Below are positions 26,946 to 38,133 of a DNA stretch of 64,000 nt, piece by piece. The notes beneath the pieces are model-generated. The model saw only the letters and a program-made list of their open reading frames with translations. It was not told the DNA's origin and did no database searches. Positions within the stretch are counted from its first letter, which is position 1, and every line of letters begins with the position of its first letter. The DNA is from Candidatus Dependentiae bacterium (GTDB lineage: Bacteria > Babelota > Babeliae > Babelales > Vermiphilaceae): positions 1 to 64,000 of the forward strand of contig JAGQHQ010000001.1 of NCBI GenBank assembly GCA_020431705.1, given 5' to 3'. The translations under genes were made by a program, and so were the position numbers.

Positions 26946-27090
26946 GACAACATCCTTGATGATTTTTAAAATAAACCAATTATATGCTCTATTTGTACGA
27001 TTATCACACGTTTTTATAATTATTATGTCTTAGTGTACAATAAGTACAAAAAAAGGCAAAAAATTACCACATTTTTATCTAAAGAACATC

Positions 27091-28881
27091 TTAACAATAA
27101 GAGCAGGCCTTTTTACTTTTAAGGTTCTCTTGTAATATTTTGATTGCTTGCAACGTTCTATCCTGTATATTTTCTCCATCCCTAATGGTAAAAACATAAC
27201 TACCACCCGATTCTATTATCATAAAACGGCTATTATATGCTTTAATTTTATATTCGTTGTTACTCATCTTAATAACCATATACTCCTGTATTTCATTATT
27301 TTCATTTTTATAATTTATAAAAACACAGGGTTTTCTTTTTTTTAATTTTATTTCATTTTTAATGTTTTTAAAAAGCTCATATTTAAATAGTTCAAATGCT
27401 TTTAATTGATTCGCTTTAACATCTTTTCCGTCAAAATAAACACCTCCGTTAAAATGAACACCTCCGTTAAAATAAAAAGCACCTGGCGCCCTTTGAATAT
27501 CTACATCTTCTTCAATATAAAATTTGTTGTTTCCAGGAGCTGGGAACGTTCTGAAATATATTTCTTCTCGCAATATTTTTTCTCGCAATTTGGCAAAATC
27601 ATTGTCCTTTTCACCCTCCTTTGTTAGACATTTTTTCATATTATAATCAGCAAGAAGCTGTAAACTATACTTATAGCAATCATCTTCACTAAAATTTTGA
27701 AAACCCCTAATTGCCATATTTATAATAATATCTTCTACTTTATGCCAGCTATTATAAATAGCAACATTGTATTTAGAATCATAATATTTAGGAACTCCAA
27801 TGTAATCAGGATCATAATATTTAGGAACTCCCAGTTCTATTGGTTTCTTTCCAAATCTTGGTTGAAGTGGGATCCACTTAGTATCTTGATCATAGATTAT
27901 TTGTATATTATCAGGAAAAACTAGCACCGAAGAATATGAAAGAATTTTATATTTTTTTCTAATATTTTTAAATTCTCTTGTATATCTCCTTTTTTGTTTT
28001 TTATTAACCCTTCCTATAAAAGGAACTAACATGTCAAACATGTATTTATTTTTTTTTCTTCTAGTAAAAATAGAAGAAATATTATACTTTTGTTGAATAA
28101 TTGAGCCGATCTCAGCCTCATTATTAGCGTTTTCTACATTATAATTAATTTTTTTAGAACTTTCATTAACACGGTCTTTTTGCGTAACAAGCTGCAAGGT
28201 AGTTGTGGTAGTTATTGAACGTTTTTCACCGTCTGTCTGATTTGTAGCATTAAACAGATTTTCTTTTTTGCTTTTCAAAAGCCTTTCGGATTTGACAGAT
28301 ATCAATGACACTAAAAAACCAAATTTAATTCCTGTATATAATGCTGCACCGTCATAAATCATAGATCGTGTATCGTTTTCTACATTATAATTAATTTTCT
28401 TAGAACTTTCATTAACACAGTCTTTTTGTGCAAAAAGCTGCAAGGTAGTTGTGGTAGTTATTGAACGTTTTTCACCGTCTGTCTGATTTGTAGTATTAAA
28501 CAGATTTTCTTTTTTGCTTTTCAAAAGCCTTCCGGATTTGACAGACCCCCATACCATTAAACTAAGACCAATTCCTATACATGCTGCACCGCCATAAATC
28601 ATAAGTCGTGTTTTGTTATCGAGCTCAAAAAACTGGTCTTTGAAAATTTTAGCGCTATGCTTTATACCCTCTACAGTCCATGTTACAGGAATAGTCTGCA
28701 TATGTTCGAAGCTTTTCCTAACCACACTGGCACCGGCTAGTATACTGCCTAATCCACCAGCAACTTTTAGTCCCTCATCAAAATAACTTGGTGGCTCCAC
28801 TTTACGATTCATACCAAAAAAACTACAAGGAAAAAAAATTACTAACAGTAGAAATGGTAATTTTTTTATTTGTAATAGCAT
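27091..28881 (-). CDS. exported protein of unknown function with internal duplication
   Basis: Not recognised. From the ATG at 28881 the protein has 596 aa and a good signal peptide (LLQIKKLPFLLLVIFF, then PCSFFG). A TTG start at 28968 would add 29 residues and a second hydrophobic stretch. Residues about 85-250 contain two copies of an 82-residue unit: a hydrophobic helix, a Lys-rich turn, then an Asn/Thr-rich stretch with a run of five Thr. The rest is a charged domain with short repeats (GVPKYYD twice, HFNGGVYF type repeats) and a C-terminal KACSYC. Very AT-rich. It lies downstream of the PPP phosphatase gene on the same strand. Function unknown; possibly host-facing. Confidence 0.65.
   Translation of the reverse strand: MLLQIKKLPFLLLVIFFPCSFFGMNRKVEPPSYFDEGLKVAGGLGSILAGASVVRKSFEHMQTIPVTWTVEGIKHSAKIFKDQFFELDNKTRLMIYGGAACIGIGLSLMVWGSVKSGRLLKSKKENLFNTTNQTDGEKRSITTTTTLQLFAQKDCVNESSKKINYNVENDTRSMIYDGAALYTGIKFGFLVSLISVKSERLLKSKKENLFNATNQTDGEKRSITTTTTLQLVTQKDRVNESSKKINYNVENANNEAEIGSIIQQKYNISSIFTRRKKNKYMFDMLVPFIGRVNKKQKRRYTREFKNIRKKYKILSYSSVLVFPDNIQIIYDQDTKWIPLQPRFGKKPIELGVPKYYDPDYIGVPKYYDSKYNVAIYNSWHKVEDIIINMAIRGFQNFSEDDCYKYSLQLLADYNMKKCLTKEGEKDNDFAKLREKILREEIYFRTFPAPGNNKFYIEEDVDIQRAPGAFYFNGGVHFNGGVYFDGKDVKANQLKAFELFKYELFKNIKNEIKLKKRKPCVFINYKNENNEIQEYMVIKMSNNEYKIKAYNSRFMIIESGGSYVFTIRDGENIQDRTLQAIKILQENLKSKKACSYC
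28129..28620 (-). repeat. 246-bp tandem duplication inside the exported protein gene
   Basis: Two adjacent units of 246 bp (82 codons), 28129-28374 and 28375-28620. The first 171 bp of each (28129-28299 and 28375-28545) differ at 7 positions by my count. The remaining 75 bp, coding the membrane-like helix, are clearly related but much more diverged. Confidence 0.85.
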
Positions 28882-28999
28882 ATTTTTTATAAAAAATTCT
28901 ATAAATGTGAATATTAAATCTGAATTTATATATGGATTATAGTTTATAAAAAATAATATATCTTTCAACTTATATATAAATTACTTTTGATGCATATAC

Positions 29000-30607
29000 C
29001 TATTTTTGATTATCCTTCAAACGAATAACCTCTAAAACCCAATCATCAAAATCTTGAGCAACAGTTAATATGCCATATGCATCGCCAAATTCTTTAATTC
29101 TTTTATATGCAGATCCATATCCACTCTTTGGTGTCACCGCAAAGGTACATACAATACCATCCCATAATCCGCCTTTTTTGGTACCTTTTGGTATCCATAA
29201 TTTACCTACTCCTGCATCCTCCCGTGCACCTTTTTTATCGTCATTAAAAATACGAGCCATCATTGGATTTGAACCTGGATCGCCATGTTGGTGAGCACGA
29301 AAAACACCACGAACTTTGTAATTATTAGAACTATGTTGCTCTCTCACTGCATCAGTAAATGGTTTACCACACGCAAGCCCTGTCCCTCGCCCACTACTTG
29401 CAACAACTACCTCATCACTCTCAACAATAAAATCACCCCACAAATGCCACAACTGTACCGGTTTTTCCGGTAAAAAATCTTGCAGCTCTTCTGGATTTAA
29501 ATCATAAATACTAATTTTATAATGAGGGTCAAAATTATACTTTTCAGCCAGAGCGCTCACTGCATTTTTCACTGTACTTTCAAGCTTGTTATTATTACTT
29601 TTGCGTTCAAGTTTACCTAATGTTTGATATGCTATTGATCGATTAAAATTAAATAACCATTGTGGGTTATATCCAAGCTCCATCCCACCGTGACAGCACT
29701 GCAAAAAATTTGTCACACCGTCACTATCTGTGCATCCGATATATAAAACTACCGGAAGTAATTCTTGCATTTGATTAATTTTTTTAACAAGAGAATCACT
29801 CTGCCCTACATCAAATTTATTGTGCAATTCATCATTAAAACCATAGAGCCGATACAGGTCTTTATCCTCGTGATTACCACGCACCAAAAATACTTGGTTT
29901 GGATTTTCTACCTTTAGTCTTGTAATAGTATACATAACTTCAGAGCCATGCCATCCACGATCAACATAATCACCCAAAAAAATCATATAAAAATTGTCTT
30001 TGGCAATTTTGAATGGATCATCTGCATCCATATACTTTTTATCTTTGAGATGCTCAATGAACTCAATTACAGAATGAACATCACCATGCAAATCACCATG
30101 AAACGCGATAATAGAACCTGCCGGAACAATCAATTTTTGCGCAACTGGTTCAAACGGTTGCTCAGGTAAAGATGGAGTCGCGCTAAACCACGAAATAATT
30201 ATTTGCCACCATCCACTTTTTGATTTTTGCTCTTCATGTAGCACAAGTCTTTTTTTGCCTACCCAAAGATCATCATGTTCTGTTTGTTTTTTTTCTAGGA
30301 TAATGAAATCATCGAGTATTTCTTCAAATTGCTTTTTTGTCAGTGCTGTTTGATTTGTTTGATTTTTTATATGATCAGTTAACGGTAAATTATTACACTT
30401 TCGTTGCCAATCAACAAAACTAATATAATCCTTTTTTATTCTAACGACAGGAGAAACCGATTCTTTTCGCCACTTCTGTTTTGCATAATATAGCTGCTGT
30501 GTAATAAAACTTGTAAGTCCTCCATATTTATTACCATACACTATAAACCAAAATCCACTTACACCGATGATTACGATTACAAAAAACATTTTGATTACTT
30601 TTTTCAT
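29000..30607 (-). CDS. exported PPP-family serine/threonine phosphatase-like protein
   Basis: 535 aa with an N-terminal hydrophobic segment (about residues 6-25). The phosphatase core has every hallmark of the PPP family (PP1/PP2A/PP2B-like metallophosphoesterases). These are GDLHGD near 171, GDYVDRG near 212, RGNHED near 244, CHGGME near 304, and RAHQHGD near 436. They supply the two-metal site and the two phosphate-binding Arg. Residues 60-165 before the core and inserts within it are unrecognised. AGGGGGG precedes the ATG by 8 nt. Export of a PPP phosphatase suggests action on phosphoproteins or nucleotides outside the cell or in a host; the substrate is not inferable. Confidence 0.85.
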   Translation of the reverse strand: MKKVIKMFFVIVIIGVSGFWFIVYGNKYGGLTSFITQQLYYAKQKWRKESVSPVVRIKKDYISFVDWQRKCNNLPLTDHIKNQTNQTALTKKQFEEILDDFIILEKKQTEHDDLWVGKKRLVLHEEQKSKSGWWQIIISWFSATPSLPEQPFEPVAQKLIVPAGSIIAFHGDLHGDVHSVIEFIEHLKDKKYMDADDPFKIAKDNFYMIFLGDYVDRGWHGSEVMYTITRLKVENPNQVFLVRGNHEDKDLYRLYGFNDELHNKFDVGQSDSLVKKINQMQELLPVVLYIGCTDSDGVTNFLQCCHGGMELGYNPQWLFNFNRSIAYQTLGKLERKSNNNKLESTVKNAVSALAEKYNFDPHYKISIYDLNPEELQDFLPEKPVQLWHLWGDFIVESDEVVVASSGRGTGLACGKPFTDAVREQHSSNNYKVRGVFRAHQHGDPGSNPMMARIFNDDKKGAREDAGVGKLWIPKGTKKGGLWDGIVCTFAVTPKSGYGSAYKRIKEFGDAYGILTVAQDFDDWVLEVIRLKDNQK

Positions 30608-30753
30608 GATTTATTCCCCCCTAGAAAACAGTATCCAAAAGAAGTCACAGCTATTGTATATGGTAACAAATGTACTGGTTACCACTAAAGTTTTTTATTT
30701 GTTTATAGAAAAGTGTTATATATTATCTTTTTTATTGTAGCCATATATTTTAA

Positions 30754-31938
30754 CTAAAGAGTCTGCCACAAACCAATTATATTTTGTGCAATTTTGCCTT
30801 CAATCTGCAAAGCAAATAAAAGACCATTCAACTCCTTCAAAGAAATATTTGTTCTTTCTAGCAAATCATCTACTGAAAGTGCTTCATTTTTACATGCTAC
30901 TAGAATTTTTTCTTGAAAAGTGGTTATATTTATTTGCTCTGCACATACTATGTTCACTTGTTCAACAATAGTTTCAGCAAAGTTCTTTTTTGCTTGAGTA
31001 GCAGGAGACAATAATACGCGCTCTAAAGGCATATACTTTGCATTTGATCTATAATTTTCTTCAAATTCCTGCAAAATATCGCCAGCACAACTAACAAGCT
31101 TTGCACCCTGTTGAATAAGTTGATGACATCCAACACTTAATAAATCATCAACCTGACCTGGTACAGCAAAAACTTCTCTACCCTGCTCCAACGCACATTG
31201 TGCAGTAATTTTTGAGCCGCTTTTTTCTGTTGCTTGAATAATAATACAACCAGAACTCAATCCAGAAATAATTCGATTACGAGCAGGAAAATTTGCAGGA
31301 AATGCATCAAATGATAATGGAAATGGACTAGCAACGGTACCTCCACTGGCAACAATATCTTGAAATAATCTATTATTTGATCGTGGATACGGCTTTAATA
31401 GACCAGAGCCAATAATAGCGACAGTATACCCTTTATTATCCAAAGCAGCCTGATGTGCCATTGTATCAGCACCCAACGCACCACCACTCACAATTGCATA
31501 GCCATGTAAAATAAGATCTCTAACTAAGCTATCAATAACTCGCTTACCATAATGGTTTGCTGTACGCGCACCAACAATTGCAATTGTTTTTTTGTAATAA
31601 TCTAGATTTTTACCCTGCCAATAAATCACAATTGGCGGTCGATGAATTTCTTTAAGTAATTCTGGATATGCTGCATCGTAACACGTAGTCCAGTTAATAT
31701 TATATTTTCTGATAAGTCTAACTTCTTCCTCAAGTATTTTTGTATCACGTAAACCGTTAACTATCTTTTGAGCTTGCTTCAACGACAAACCAAATTGATT
31801 AACAAAATCAATCAACTTAACTTTGTATAAATCAATCAACTCAAATTTTTTTGGTATTTTTTTAAGCACAGCATTAACAACCGCCGGACCAATACCTTCT
31901 ATTAATGAGAGATGAAGAATAATATAACAGTTATCCAT
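30754..31938 (-). CDS. dprA: DNA processing protein DprA/Smf
   Basis: 394 aa. The Rossmann-like core has IAIVGARTANHYGKR, IVSGGALGADTMAHQAAL, TVAIIGSGLLKPYP and the SGLSSGCIIIQATEKSG stretch typical of DprA. An N-terminal helical (SAM-like) region and a C-terminal winged helix (about 330-390, with LDDLLERTNISLKELNGLL-type pattern) complete the usual architecture. DprA loads RecA on incoming single strands during natural transformation and is widespread beyond competent species. It sits 27 bp after gyrA on the same strand. Confidence 0.95.
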   Translation of the reverse strand: MDNCYIILHLSLIEGIGPAVVNAVLKKIPKKFELIDLYKVKLIDFVNQFGLSLKQAQKIVNGLRDTKILEEEVRLIRKYNINWTTCYDAAYPELLKEIHRPPIVIYWQGKNLDYYKKTIAIVGARTANHYGKRVIDSLVRDLILHGYAIVSGGALGADTMAHQAALDNKGYTVAIIGSGLLKPYPRSNNRLFQDIVASGGTVASPFPLSFDAFPANFPARNRIISGLSSGCIIIQATEKSGSKITAQCALEQGREVFAVPGQVDDLLSVGCHQLIQQGAKLVSCAGDILQEFEENYRSNAKYMPLERVLLSPATQAKKNFAETIVEQVNIVCAEQINITTFQEKILVACKNEALSVDDLLERTNISLKELNGLLFALQIEGKIAQNIIGLWQTL

Positions 31939-31965
31939 GTTTTACTTTAAGATAAATGCTCTGCA

Positions 31966-34773
31966 TTAAAACTGCATCAATGGATCATCAGAATCATCAT
32001 CAATTCCTTGCGGCATCATATGCAAAATATCATCTTCATCGCTAATAATCATTGCTTTTTCTAATGCCGACATTTCAACCTCTTCAGGTTCTTGCTGCGG
32101 CGATATGATTGGATTTATTTGATCATAAGAAAGTTGCTCTTGAGCCATTTCGTCAATATCTTCTTGCACAGGTAGGATATCATCAGAAAGACCTTCTCCT
32201 TCAACCAGCAATCCTTCAGTTGGTTGAGCAGGCGTAATCACACCTGGCATTGTCATTGGTGCAGATGCATCTTCTTCTTCCAAACGAATAACACCACTTC
32301 CCTCACTTGTACTTCCCGGTGCTGGTACTTCTTCAACTTCTTCAAATGCTACAACAGAAGAAAGTAGTTGGTCTTTATCAAGCTTAATCAGTCGCACACC
32401 TTTTGCCTGACGCCCCATAGTACGAATTTCTTTTGAAGGAAGACGAATAATCTTACCAGATTGATCAATCAATAATAAGTTCGATTTATCAGTAACAATT
32501 GCCAAACCAATAACTTGCCCGTTGCGCGTATCAACCGGAATTGTACGTACGCCAACACCGCCACGATGTGCAATGCGAAAATCATCTGCTTGTACACGTT
32601 TACCATAGCCACGCTGCGTTGCAAACAGAATATCCCCAGAATCAGCACCAATGATCTCCATACCAACAACAACATCATTGTCTTTCAATCTAATACCAAT
32701 AACACCAGCTGCCTGACGTCCCATTGAACGTACTTCTCCTTCTTTGAAGCGGATACCTTGTCCATGAGCTGTTGCAATAATAATTGTATCATCGCCTGAA
32801 CTAAGTGAACAAAATACTAGCTCATCTTCATCTTTAAGCGTTACTGCACGAATACCCGTTGAGCGAATTTTTGTAAATTTATCACCTTCAGTTCGCTTGA
32901 TAATACCGCTTTTGGTAAGCAATACAACATAGTTATCTTCTAACTCTCTTGTACAGAGTAATTTCACTACTTTTTCTCCGTGTGCAAGCGGAAGCAAGTT
33001 TACAATTGCACGACCTTTTGCAATACGAGATGCTTCTGGCACTTCAAATACATTTAAGCTATACACACGCCCCAAGTTGGTAAAGAACAATAATTCATCA
33101 TGATTCTTTGCAACAAATAAATCTTGAATCAAGTCATCTTCAAGCGCCGCCATACCCATTTTGCCCTTACCGCCACGATGCTGCACGCCATACGTGGAAA
33201 GCAGTACGCGCTTTACGTATCCTTTTCGCGTCAACGTAACTACCACTTCTTCATCTGGAATTAGATCAGCTTCAGTCAATACATCCACCGATCCTTCAAT
33301 ACGAGAACGGCGATCATCACCATATGCCTCACGCACTTCTTGTAACTCTTTGATAATTTCTCGACGCAAAACACTCTCGTCTTCTAAAATCAGTGTAAGG
33401 TACGCAATCGTCTTTTTGACTTCGTCCATTTCCTGACGAATCTTTTCTCGCTCAAGACCAGTAAGTTTTTGCAAGCGCATCTCCAAAAGCGCTTTACCCT
33501 GAATAGCCGTTAGCTTAAAACGTTGATGTAGTTTTTCCACTGCTTCTTGCGGTCCACTTGACTGCTTAATCGTTTCAACAACTGCATCAATGTTATCTAG
33601 CCCAATAATGAAACCAACCAACACGTGCTCACGTGCTTGTGCTCTTTCTAAATCAAATACTGTGCGATTATAAACAACTTGTTTTCTGTGGAATAAAAAT
33701 TGTTCAAGAAGTTGGCGTAGTGTAAAAATAAGTGGGCGATTATCAAGCAAACATAACATCAAAATAGAAATAGATGATTGCATTGCTGTGTGTTTGTATA
33801 ACTGGTTGAGTACAACTTGTGGAATTTCACCACGTTTTAAGTCGATCACCAAACGCATACCACGCCTATCTGACTCATCTCTAATATTGCTAATACCTTC
33901 AATAACTTTATCACGCACTAAATCTGCGATTTTCATAATTAAGTCAGCTTTATTCACCATATATGGCAACTCACTGACAATAATACGCGTACCTTTTTTT
34001 TCCTCATGCACATCAACAACGGCGCGCACAATAACCTTACCACGCCCAGTCTTGTATGCCCTTACAACACCAGCTCTGCCACAGATAACACCACCAGTTG
34101 GAAAATCTGGTGCTGGTATCAATTTAAATAACTCCTCTTCAGCTATCTGCGGATTCTGCAATAATGCCAAACATGCATCAACCACTTCACGCAAATTGTG
34201 TGGCGGAATAGATGTTGCCATACCCACAGCAATACCCGTTGTGCCATTTACCAACAAATTTGGTAGCTTGCTTGGTAATACAACTGGTTCAGTTGTTGAA
34301 TCATCAAAGTTGGGTACAAACAATACCGTATTTTTTTCTAGATCGGCTAAAATTTCTTGCGCAATTTTTGCCATACGAACTTCGGTATAACGCATTGCCG
34401 CTGCATTATCACCATCAATAGATCCCCAGTTACCCTGGCCATCTAAAAGTGGATATCGCTTTGAAAAATCTTGAGCAAGACCAACCATTGCATTATATAG
34501 CGCTTGGTCACCATGTGGATGATATTTACCAAGTACATCACCAACAACACGAACTGATTTGTGGTATGGCTTGTTATAATGGAAACCCAGCTGATGCATA
34601 GTATATAAAATTCTTCGATGCACGGGCTTTAGACCGTCACGAATATCTGGTAATGCGCGACTGACAACCACCGACATGGCGTAATCAAGAAACGAATCCT
34701 TTAATTCTTTTTCAATTAAAACAGGTTGAATATTTTTATGTGTGTTGCTTCTTTGATTATCTGCCGACGCCAT
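31966..34773 (-). CDS. gyrA: DNA gyrase subunit A
   Basis: 935-aa breakage-reunion subunit. The catalytic Tyr lies in [10 protein letters not shown] (about residue 128). [19 protein letters not shown] marks the N-terminus. The C-terminal beta-pinwheel has a GyrA box QHRGGKG near residue 530 (standard QRRGGKG), which supports gyrase over topoisomerase IV. A tail of ~100 residues after the pinwheel is very acidic, rich in Glu, Asp and Pro. The ATG at 34773 has AGAGGG 8 nt upstream; a TTG at 34797 is less likely. dprA follows. Confidence 0.96.
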   Translation of the reverse strand: MASADNQRSNTHKNIQPVLIEKELKDSFLDYAMSVVVSRALPDIRDGLKPVHRRILYTMHQLGFHYNKPYHKSVRVVGDVLGKYHPHGDQALYNAMVGLAQDFSKRYPLLDGQGNWGSIDGDNAAAMRYTEVRMAKIAQEILADLEKNTVLFVPNFDDSTTEPVVLPSKLPNLLVNGTTGIAVGMATSIPPHNLREVVDACLALLQNPQIAEEELFKLIPAPDFPTGGVICGRAGVVRAYKTGRGKVIVRAVVDVHEEKKGTRIIVSELPYMVNKADLIMKIADLVRDKVIEGISNIRDESDRRGMRLVIDLKRGEIPQVVLNQLYKHTAMQSSISILMLCLLDNRPLIFTLRQLLEQFLFHRKQVVYNRTVFDLERAQAREHVLVGFIIGLDNIDAVVETIKQSSGPQEAVEKLHQRFKLTAIQGKALLEMRLQKLTGLEREKIRQEMDEVKKTIAYLTLILEDESVLRREIIKELQEVREAYGDDRRSRIEGSVDVLTEADLIPDEEVVVTLTRKGYVKRVLLSTYGVQHRGGKGKMGMAALEDDLIQDLFVAKNHDELLFFTNLGRVYSLNVFEVPEASRIAKGRAIVNLLPLAHGEKVVKLLCTRELEDNYVVLLTKSGIIKRTEGDKFTKIRSTGIRAVTLKDEDELVFCSLSSGDDTIIIATAHGQGIRFKEGEVRSMGRQAAGVIGIRLKDNDVVVGMEIIGADSGDILFATQRGYGKRVQADDFRIAHRGGVGVRTIPVDTRNGQVIGLAIVTDKSNLLLIDQSGKIIRLPSKEIRTMGRQAKGVRLIKLDKDQLLSSVVAFEEVEEVPAPGSTSEGSGVIRLEEEDASAPMTMPGVITPAQPTEGLLVEGEGLSDDILPVQEDIDEMAQEQLSYDQINPIISPQQEPEEVEMSALEKAMIISDEDDILHMMPQGIDDDSDDPLMQF

Positions 34774-35062
34774 AGACTTAACCCTCTTTGATAACAACGA
34801 CCAGTATTTTTATACAAGACAAGAAAATCGTATTAATAGTATACCGAGAATTGCAAGATTACACAAATTCAGCACTAACAATATCCTTTTATTTTAGGTT
34901 TTATTTGCGCGAAAATAAACATATAAAATATATTATCAAAAAAACACAAAAATTTGGCCTGTAGTATATATGATAATATAATTATATTGTTTTTACCTTG
35001 ATAAAAATCAAAGAGTAATTGCTATTAGCAAACAATTACCATGCGGGACTTTAGGGATGCTT

Positions 35063-35272
35063 ATGAAAAAATTACTTATTATCTTATTTTGTACCATAAC
35101 ACTACCTGTATCGCTTGTATCAGCGCAGATTAATCAACTATTTAAAGATGTCATAAATCTTGGACAAAAGGTTTCTGATCATCGTGATATTAGTATCGAT
35201 ACATGCATCGAATATGTAAGTTCACCAGTAAACAGCATGTACACAACAATTAATAGTATCACAACGACATAG
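35063..35272 (+). CDS. small exported peptide
   Basis: Not recognised. 69 aa: a clear signal peptide (MKKLLIILFCTITLP, cleavage probably after VSA at about residue 21) and a mature part of about 48 residues with one Cys and Ser/Thr-rich C-terminus. AGGG lies upstream at suitable spacing; an ATG at 35057 is also possible. It stands alone between gyrA (divergent) and lepA. Confidence 0.6.
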   Translation: MKKLLIILFCTITLPVSLVSAQINQLFKDVINLGQKVSDHRDISIDTCIEYVSSPVNSMYTTINSITTT

Positions 35273-35367
35273 CATATTGTTGTATTGTTCTCCCGATAAG
35301 TTTTTTCGGTGTATTGTTAAATAGATATATTGCGGAAAAAAACCATTTGCCGTACAATTAAGGTATT

Positions 35368-37191
35368 ATGGATCTAAAAAAAATAAATCTTAAAGATTTT
35401 ACCCCAGACAGAGTCCGCAATTTTTCTATAATCGCCCATATTGATCATGGCAAATCTACTCTTTCAGATAGACTATTAGAATACACAGGTACTATTACTA
35501 ATCGTATAAAAAATGAACAGTTTTTAGACAAGCTACAAGTGGAAAGAGAGCGTGGCATTACAGTAAAGGCTCAGACCGCTTCCATGTTCTATAAATATAA
35601 CGGAATAACCTATCTACTCAATTTAATTGATACACCGGGCCATGTTGACTTCAGTTACGAGGTTTCACGATCACTCTATGCATGCCAGGGCGCACTGCTT
35701 TTAGTCGATGCTGCACAAGGTATTGAAGCGCAAACAATGGCAAATTTTTATTTAGCATTTGAACAAAATTTGGCTATTGTTCCTGTTATTAACAAAATTG
35801 ATATGGCTGCAGCCGATCCTGAGCGTGTTGCACTCCAAATGCATAATCTTTTTGATTTTGAAGATAGCGATTTGGTTTTGGCTTCTGCAAAATCTGGCAT
35901 TGGTATTACCGACGTTTTAGATGCGGTTGTTACTAAAGTTCCTGCACCGATAAGCTCTGTAGATGACCCATTAAAAGCATTACTTTTCGATTCATGGTTT
36001 GACGAATATCGTGGTGTTGTCTGTTTAATGGCAATTAAAAATGGCGCCATAAAGAAAGGAGACAATATCAGTTTGGCACAAACCGGTAACTCATATGAAG
36101 TACTAGAAATTGGCTTGATGTACCCTGATATGACTCCACTCAATGCCCTGTATGCTGGACAAGTTGGCTATATCATTGCTGGAATGAAAACAGTCAAAGA
36201 AGCACGTGTTGGTGATACTATTTACCACACCAAAAAAGAAGTTAAACCATTTACTGGCTTCAAACCTGCACAGCCTGTTGTATTTGCTGGTATTTTTCCT
36301 ATTGATAATGTTGATTTTGATTTATTGCGCGATGCAATTGAAAAGCTTACATTAAATGATGCGAGTGTAACGGTTGAAAAAAAATCATCTCCTGCTCTCG
36401 GCCTTGGGTTCCGCTGCGGTTTTCTTGGTTTGCTACACATGGATGTTTTCAAGCAACGACTTGAGCAAGAATACGGATTAAATGTTATAATAACTGCACC
36501 AAGCGTACGATACAAGGTGAAATTACAATACAAAGATACAATACTCACAATTGAAAATCCATCAGAATTTCCTGATGCAGGCCAAATCGAAATGATCGAA
36601 GAGCCAATGATTGATGCTACCATTATTCTACCAAAACAATATATGGGTACCATCATGACACTATGTGTAGAAAAGCGCGGCGAGCAAAAAGAACTCAATT
36701 ATCTTGACGATGAGCGTGCTATATTAAAATATCGTTTACCTTTGGCAGAAGTTGCAACTGACTTTTATGATCAGTTAAAATCACTTAGTTCCGGCTATGC
36801 AAGCTTCGATTATGATCAAGCTGGATATCAAGCTGGCAAATTAGTCAAAATGGATATTTTGTTAAACGGTAAAGCAATCGATGCGCTTTCATGCATTGTC
36901 CATGCAGACAAAGCATATTACATTGGCCGAGATTTGGCACAGCGTTTGCGTGAAGCTATTCCACGCCAACTATTTGAAGTCGTTATTCAAGCCGCAGTTG
37001 GTGCAAAAATTTTAGCGCGAGAACGTTTAGCGCCGTTGCGTAAAGATGTTATTGCCAAATGCTATGGTGGTGATATTACACGCAAACGTAAATTACTTGA
37101 AAAACAAAAAGCGGGAAAAAAGAAAATGAAGCAAGTTGGTTCTGTAGAAATTCCACAAGAAGCATTTTTAGCAATTTTAAAGCGCCAATAA
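35368..37191 (+). CDS. lepA: elongation factor 4 (LepA)
   Basis: 607-aa translational GTPase that acts on stalled or mis-translocated ribosomes and in initiation/assembly. G1 is AHIDHGKSTL, G3 is DTPGHVDF, G4 is NKID and G5 is SAKSGIG. The C-terminal LepA-specific domain with GGDITRKRKLLEKQKAGKKK is complete. AAGG precedes the ATG. Length is typical. Confidence 0.97.
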   Translation: MDLKKINLKDFTPDRVRNFSIIAHIDHGKSTLSDRLLEYTGTITNRIKNEQFLDKLQVERERGITVKAQTASMFYKYNGITYLLNLIDTPGHVDFSYEVSRSLYACQGALLLVDAAQGIEAQTMANFYLAFEQNLAIVPVINKIDMAAADPERVALQMHNLFDFEDSDLVLASAKSGIGITDVLDAVVTKVPAPISSVDDPLKALLFDSWFDEYRGVVCLMAIKNGAIKKGDNISLAQTGNSYEVLEIGLMYPDMTPLNALYAGQVGYIIAGMKTVKEARVGDTIYHTKKEVKPFTGFKPAQPVVFAGIFPIDNVDFDLLRDAIEKLTLNDASVTVEKKSSPALGLGFRCGFLGLLHMDVFKQRLEQEYGLNVIITAPSVRYKVKLQYKDTILTIENPSEFPDAGQIEMIEEPMIDATIILPKQYMGTIMTLCVEKRGEQKELNYLDDERAILKYRLPLAEVATDFYDQLKSLSSGYASFDYDQAGYQAGKLVKMDILLNGKAIDALSCIVHADKAYYIGRDLAQRLREAIPRQLFEVVIQAAVGAKILARERLAPLRKDVIAKCYGGDITRKRKLLEKQKAGKKKMKQVGSVEIPQEAFLAILKRQ

Positions 37192-37229
37192 CTTTTTACA
37201 AACCTTCACATTTAAGCTAGGAGAACGAG

Positions 37230-37925
37230 ATGGCTTACTCTTCTATTTATAAAACAACCACCGTAGTAAGTGTTCTTGTAGTTTTATTATTTTCAAACAC
37301 CTCTTTTTGTATGAAAAAAAAAGAGGTAAAATCGCAGTCTGCTCGTTCTGTTTTGAATAGAGAGTACACTAACCCTGCACCGGATCTCCATAAAGAAGCT
37401 AGTAAACAATTCCCCAAAATTGGAAAAAGTTTTATAAACGCTATCTTTACTCATATCAGTACTTCACGCTCTAAGAGAAGAAAAGAAAAAAGAGAATTAG
37501 CAAAATTCTCTTTTTCTTTTGAAGAAAATTTTGCAGCTGAGTTTGAGTCAGACGATGAAGACAGTCTCTCAACAAGTAGCAATGAAGAACATTATATAGA
37601 GGACAATTGGGTCAAAGAAAGTGATGAAGTTTATAATTTTATTCAAAAACTATCAAGCAAAAAATGTAAAGAATTTGAGCTGGAAAGTGCTGTAGATAAA
37701 AAACAAAAAATAAATAAAGATCAACACGAACTTCGATCTGCTTTTTTCAATTTAACTAAAAATATAGATGATAACGATTTAAGAAGTGTGATTAATAAAT
37801 TAAACAAACAAGAGAACAAAAAAATAGTATCTCTTCTGTCTGGTCCATATAAAAAAAATAGTCTCGATAAAAAACAAGCAAATATAATAATTAACTGGGC
37901 ATTGTTTCAACAAACCGAAATGTAA
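37230..37925 (+). CDS. exported protein of unknown function
   Basis: Not recognised. 231 aa with a signal peptide (about residues 1-28, ending SNTSFC). The mature part is highly charged: a Lys/Arg-rich stretch near residue 90, an acidic Asp/Glu/Ser run near 110-130 (ESDDEDSLSTSSNEE), then a mostly helical Lys-rich C-terminus. AGGAG lies before the ATG. It follows lepA by 38 bp and may share its transcript. The 208-bp gap after it shows nothing clear. Confidence 0.6.
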   Translation: MAYSSIYKTTTVVSVLVVLLFSNTSFCMKKKEVKSQSARSVLNREYTNPAPDLHKEASKQFPKIGKSFINAIFTHISTSRSKRRKEKRELAKFSFSFEENFAAEFESDDEDSLSTSSNEEHYIEDNWVKESDEVYNFIQKLSSKKCKEFELESAVDKKQKINKDQHELRSAFFNLTKNIDDNDLRSVINKLNKQENKKIVSLLSGPYKKNSLDKKQANIIINWALFQQTEM

Positions 37926-38133
37926 TTAAAAACAACTTTGTTGCAACAGATAATCTACTTTAAGTAAACTTAATGATATTAACAAATAAAAATACTGTGA
38001 ATAAAAAGATTCATGATTGTACAATAAGCAATCGAAAGTTGATAAACCGCCTTTTGCAAGAAATTGATTTGATTTAGCATCATCATTTTTGGTAAAGTAC
38101 GGCTAATACAACTCATAAATTAGGAATTTTACA

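Noticed and set aside
33788-34390. 200-aa plus-strand frame inside gyrA
   Set aside because: Antisense shadow of gyrA with low-complexity Ser/Thr/Ile content.
36222-36698. 158-aa minus-strand frame inside lepA
   Set aside because: Antisense shadow of a well-supported gene.
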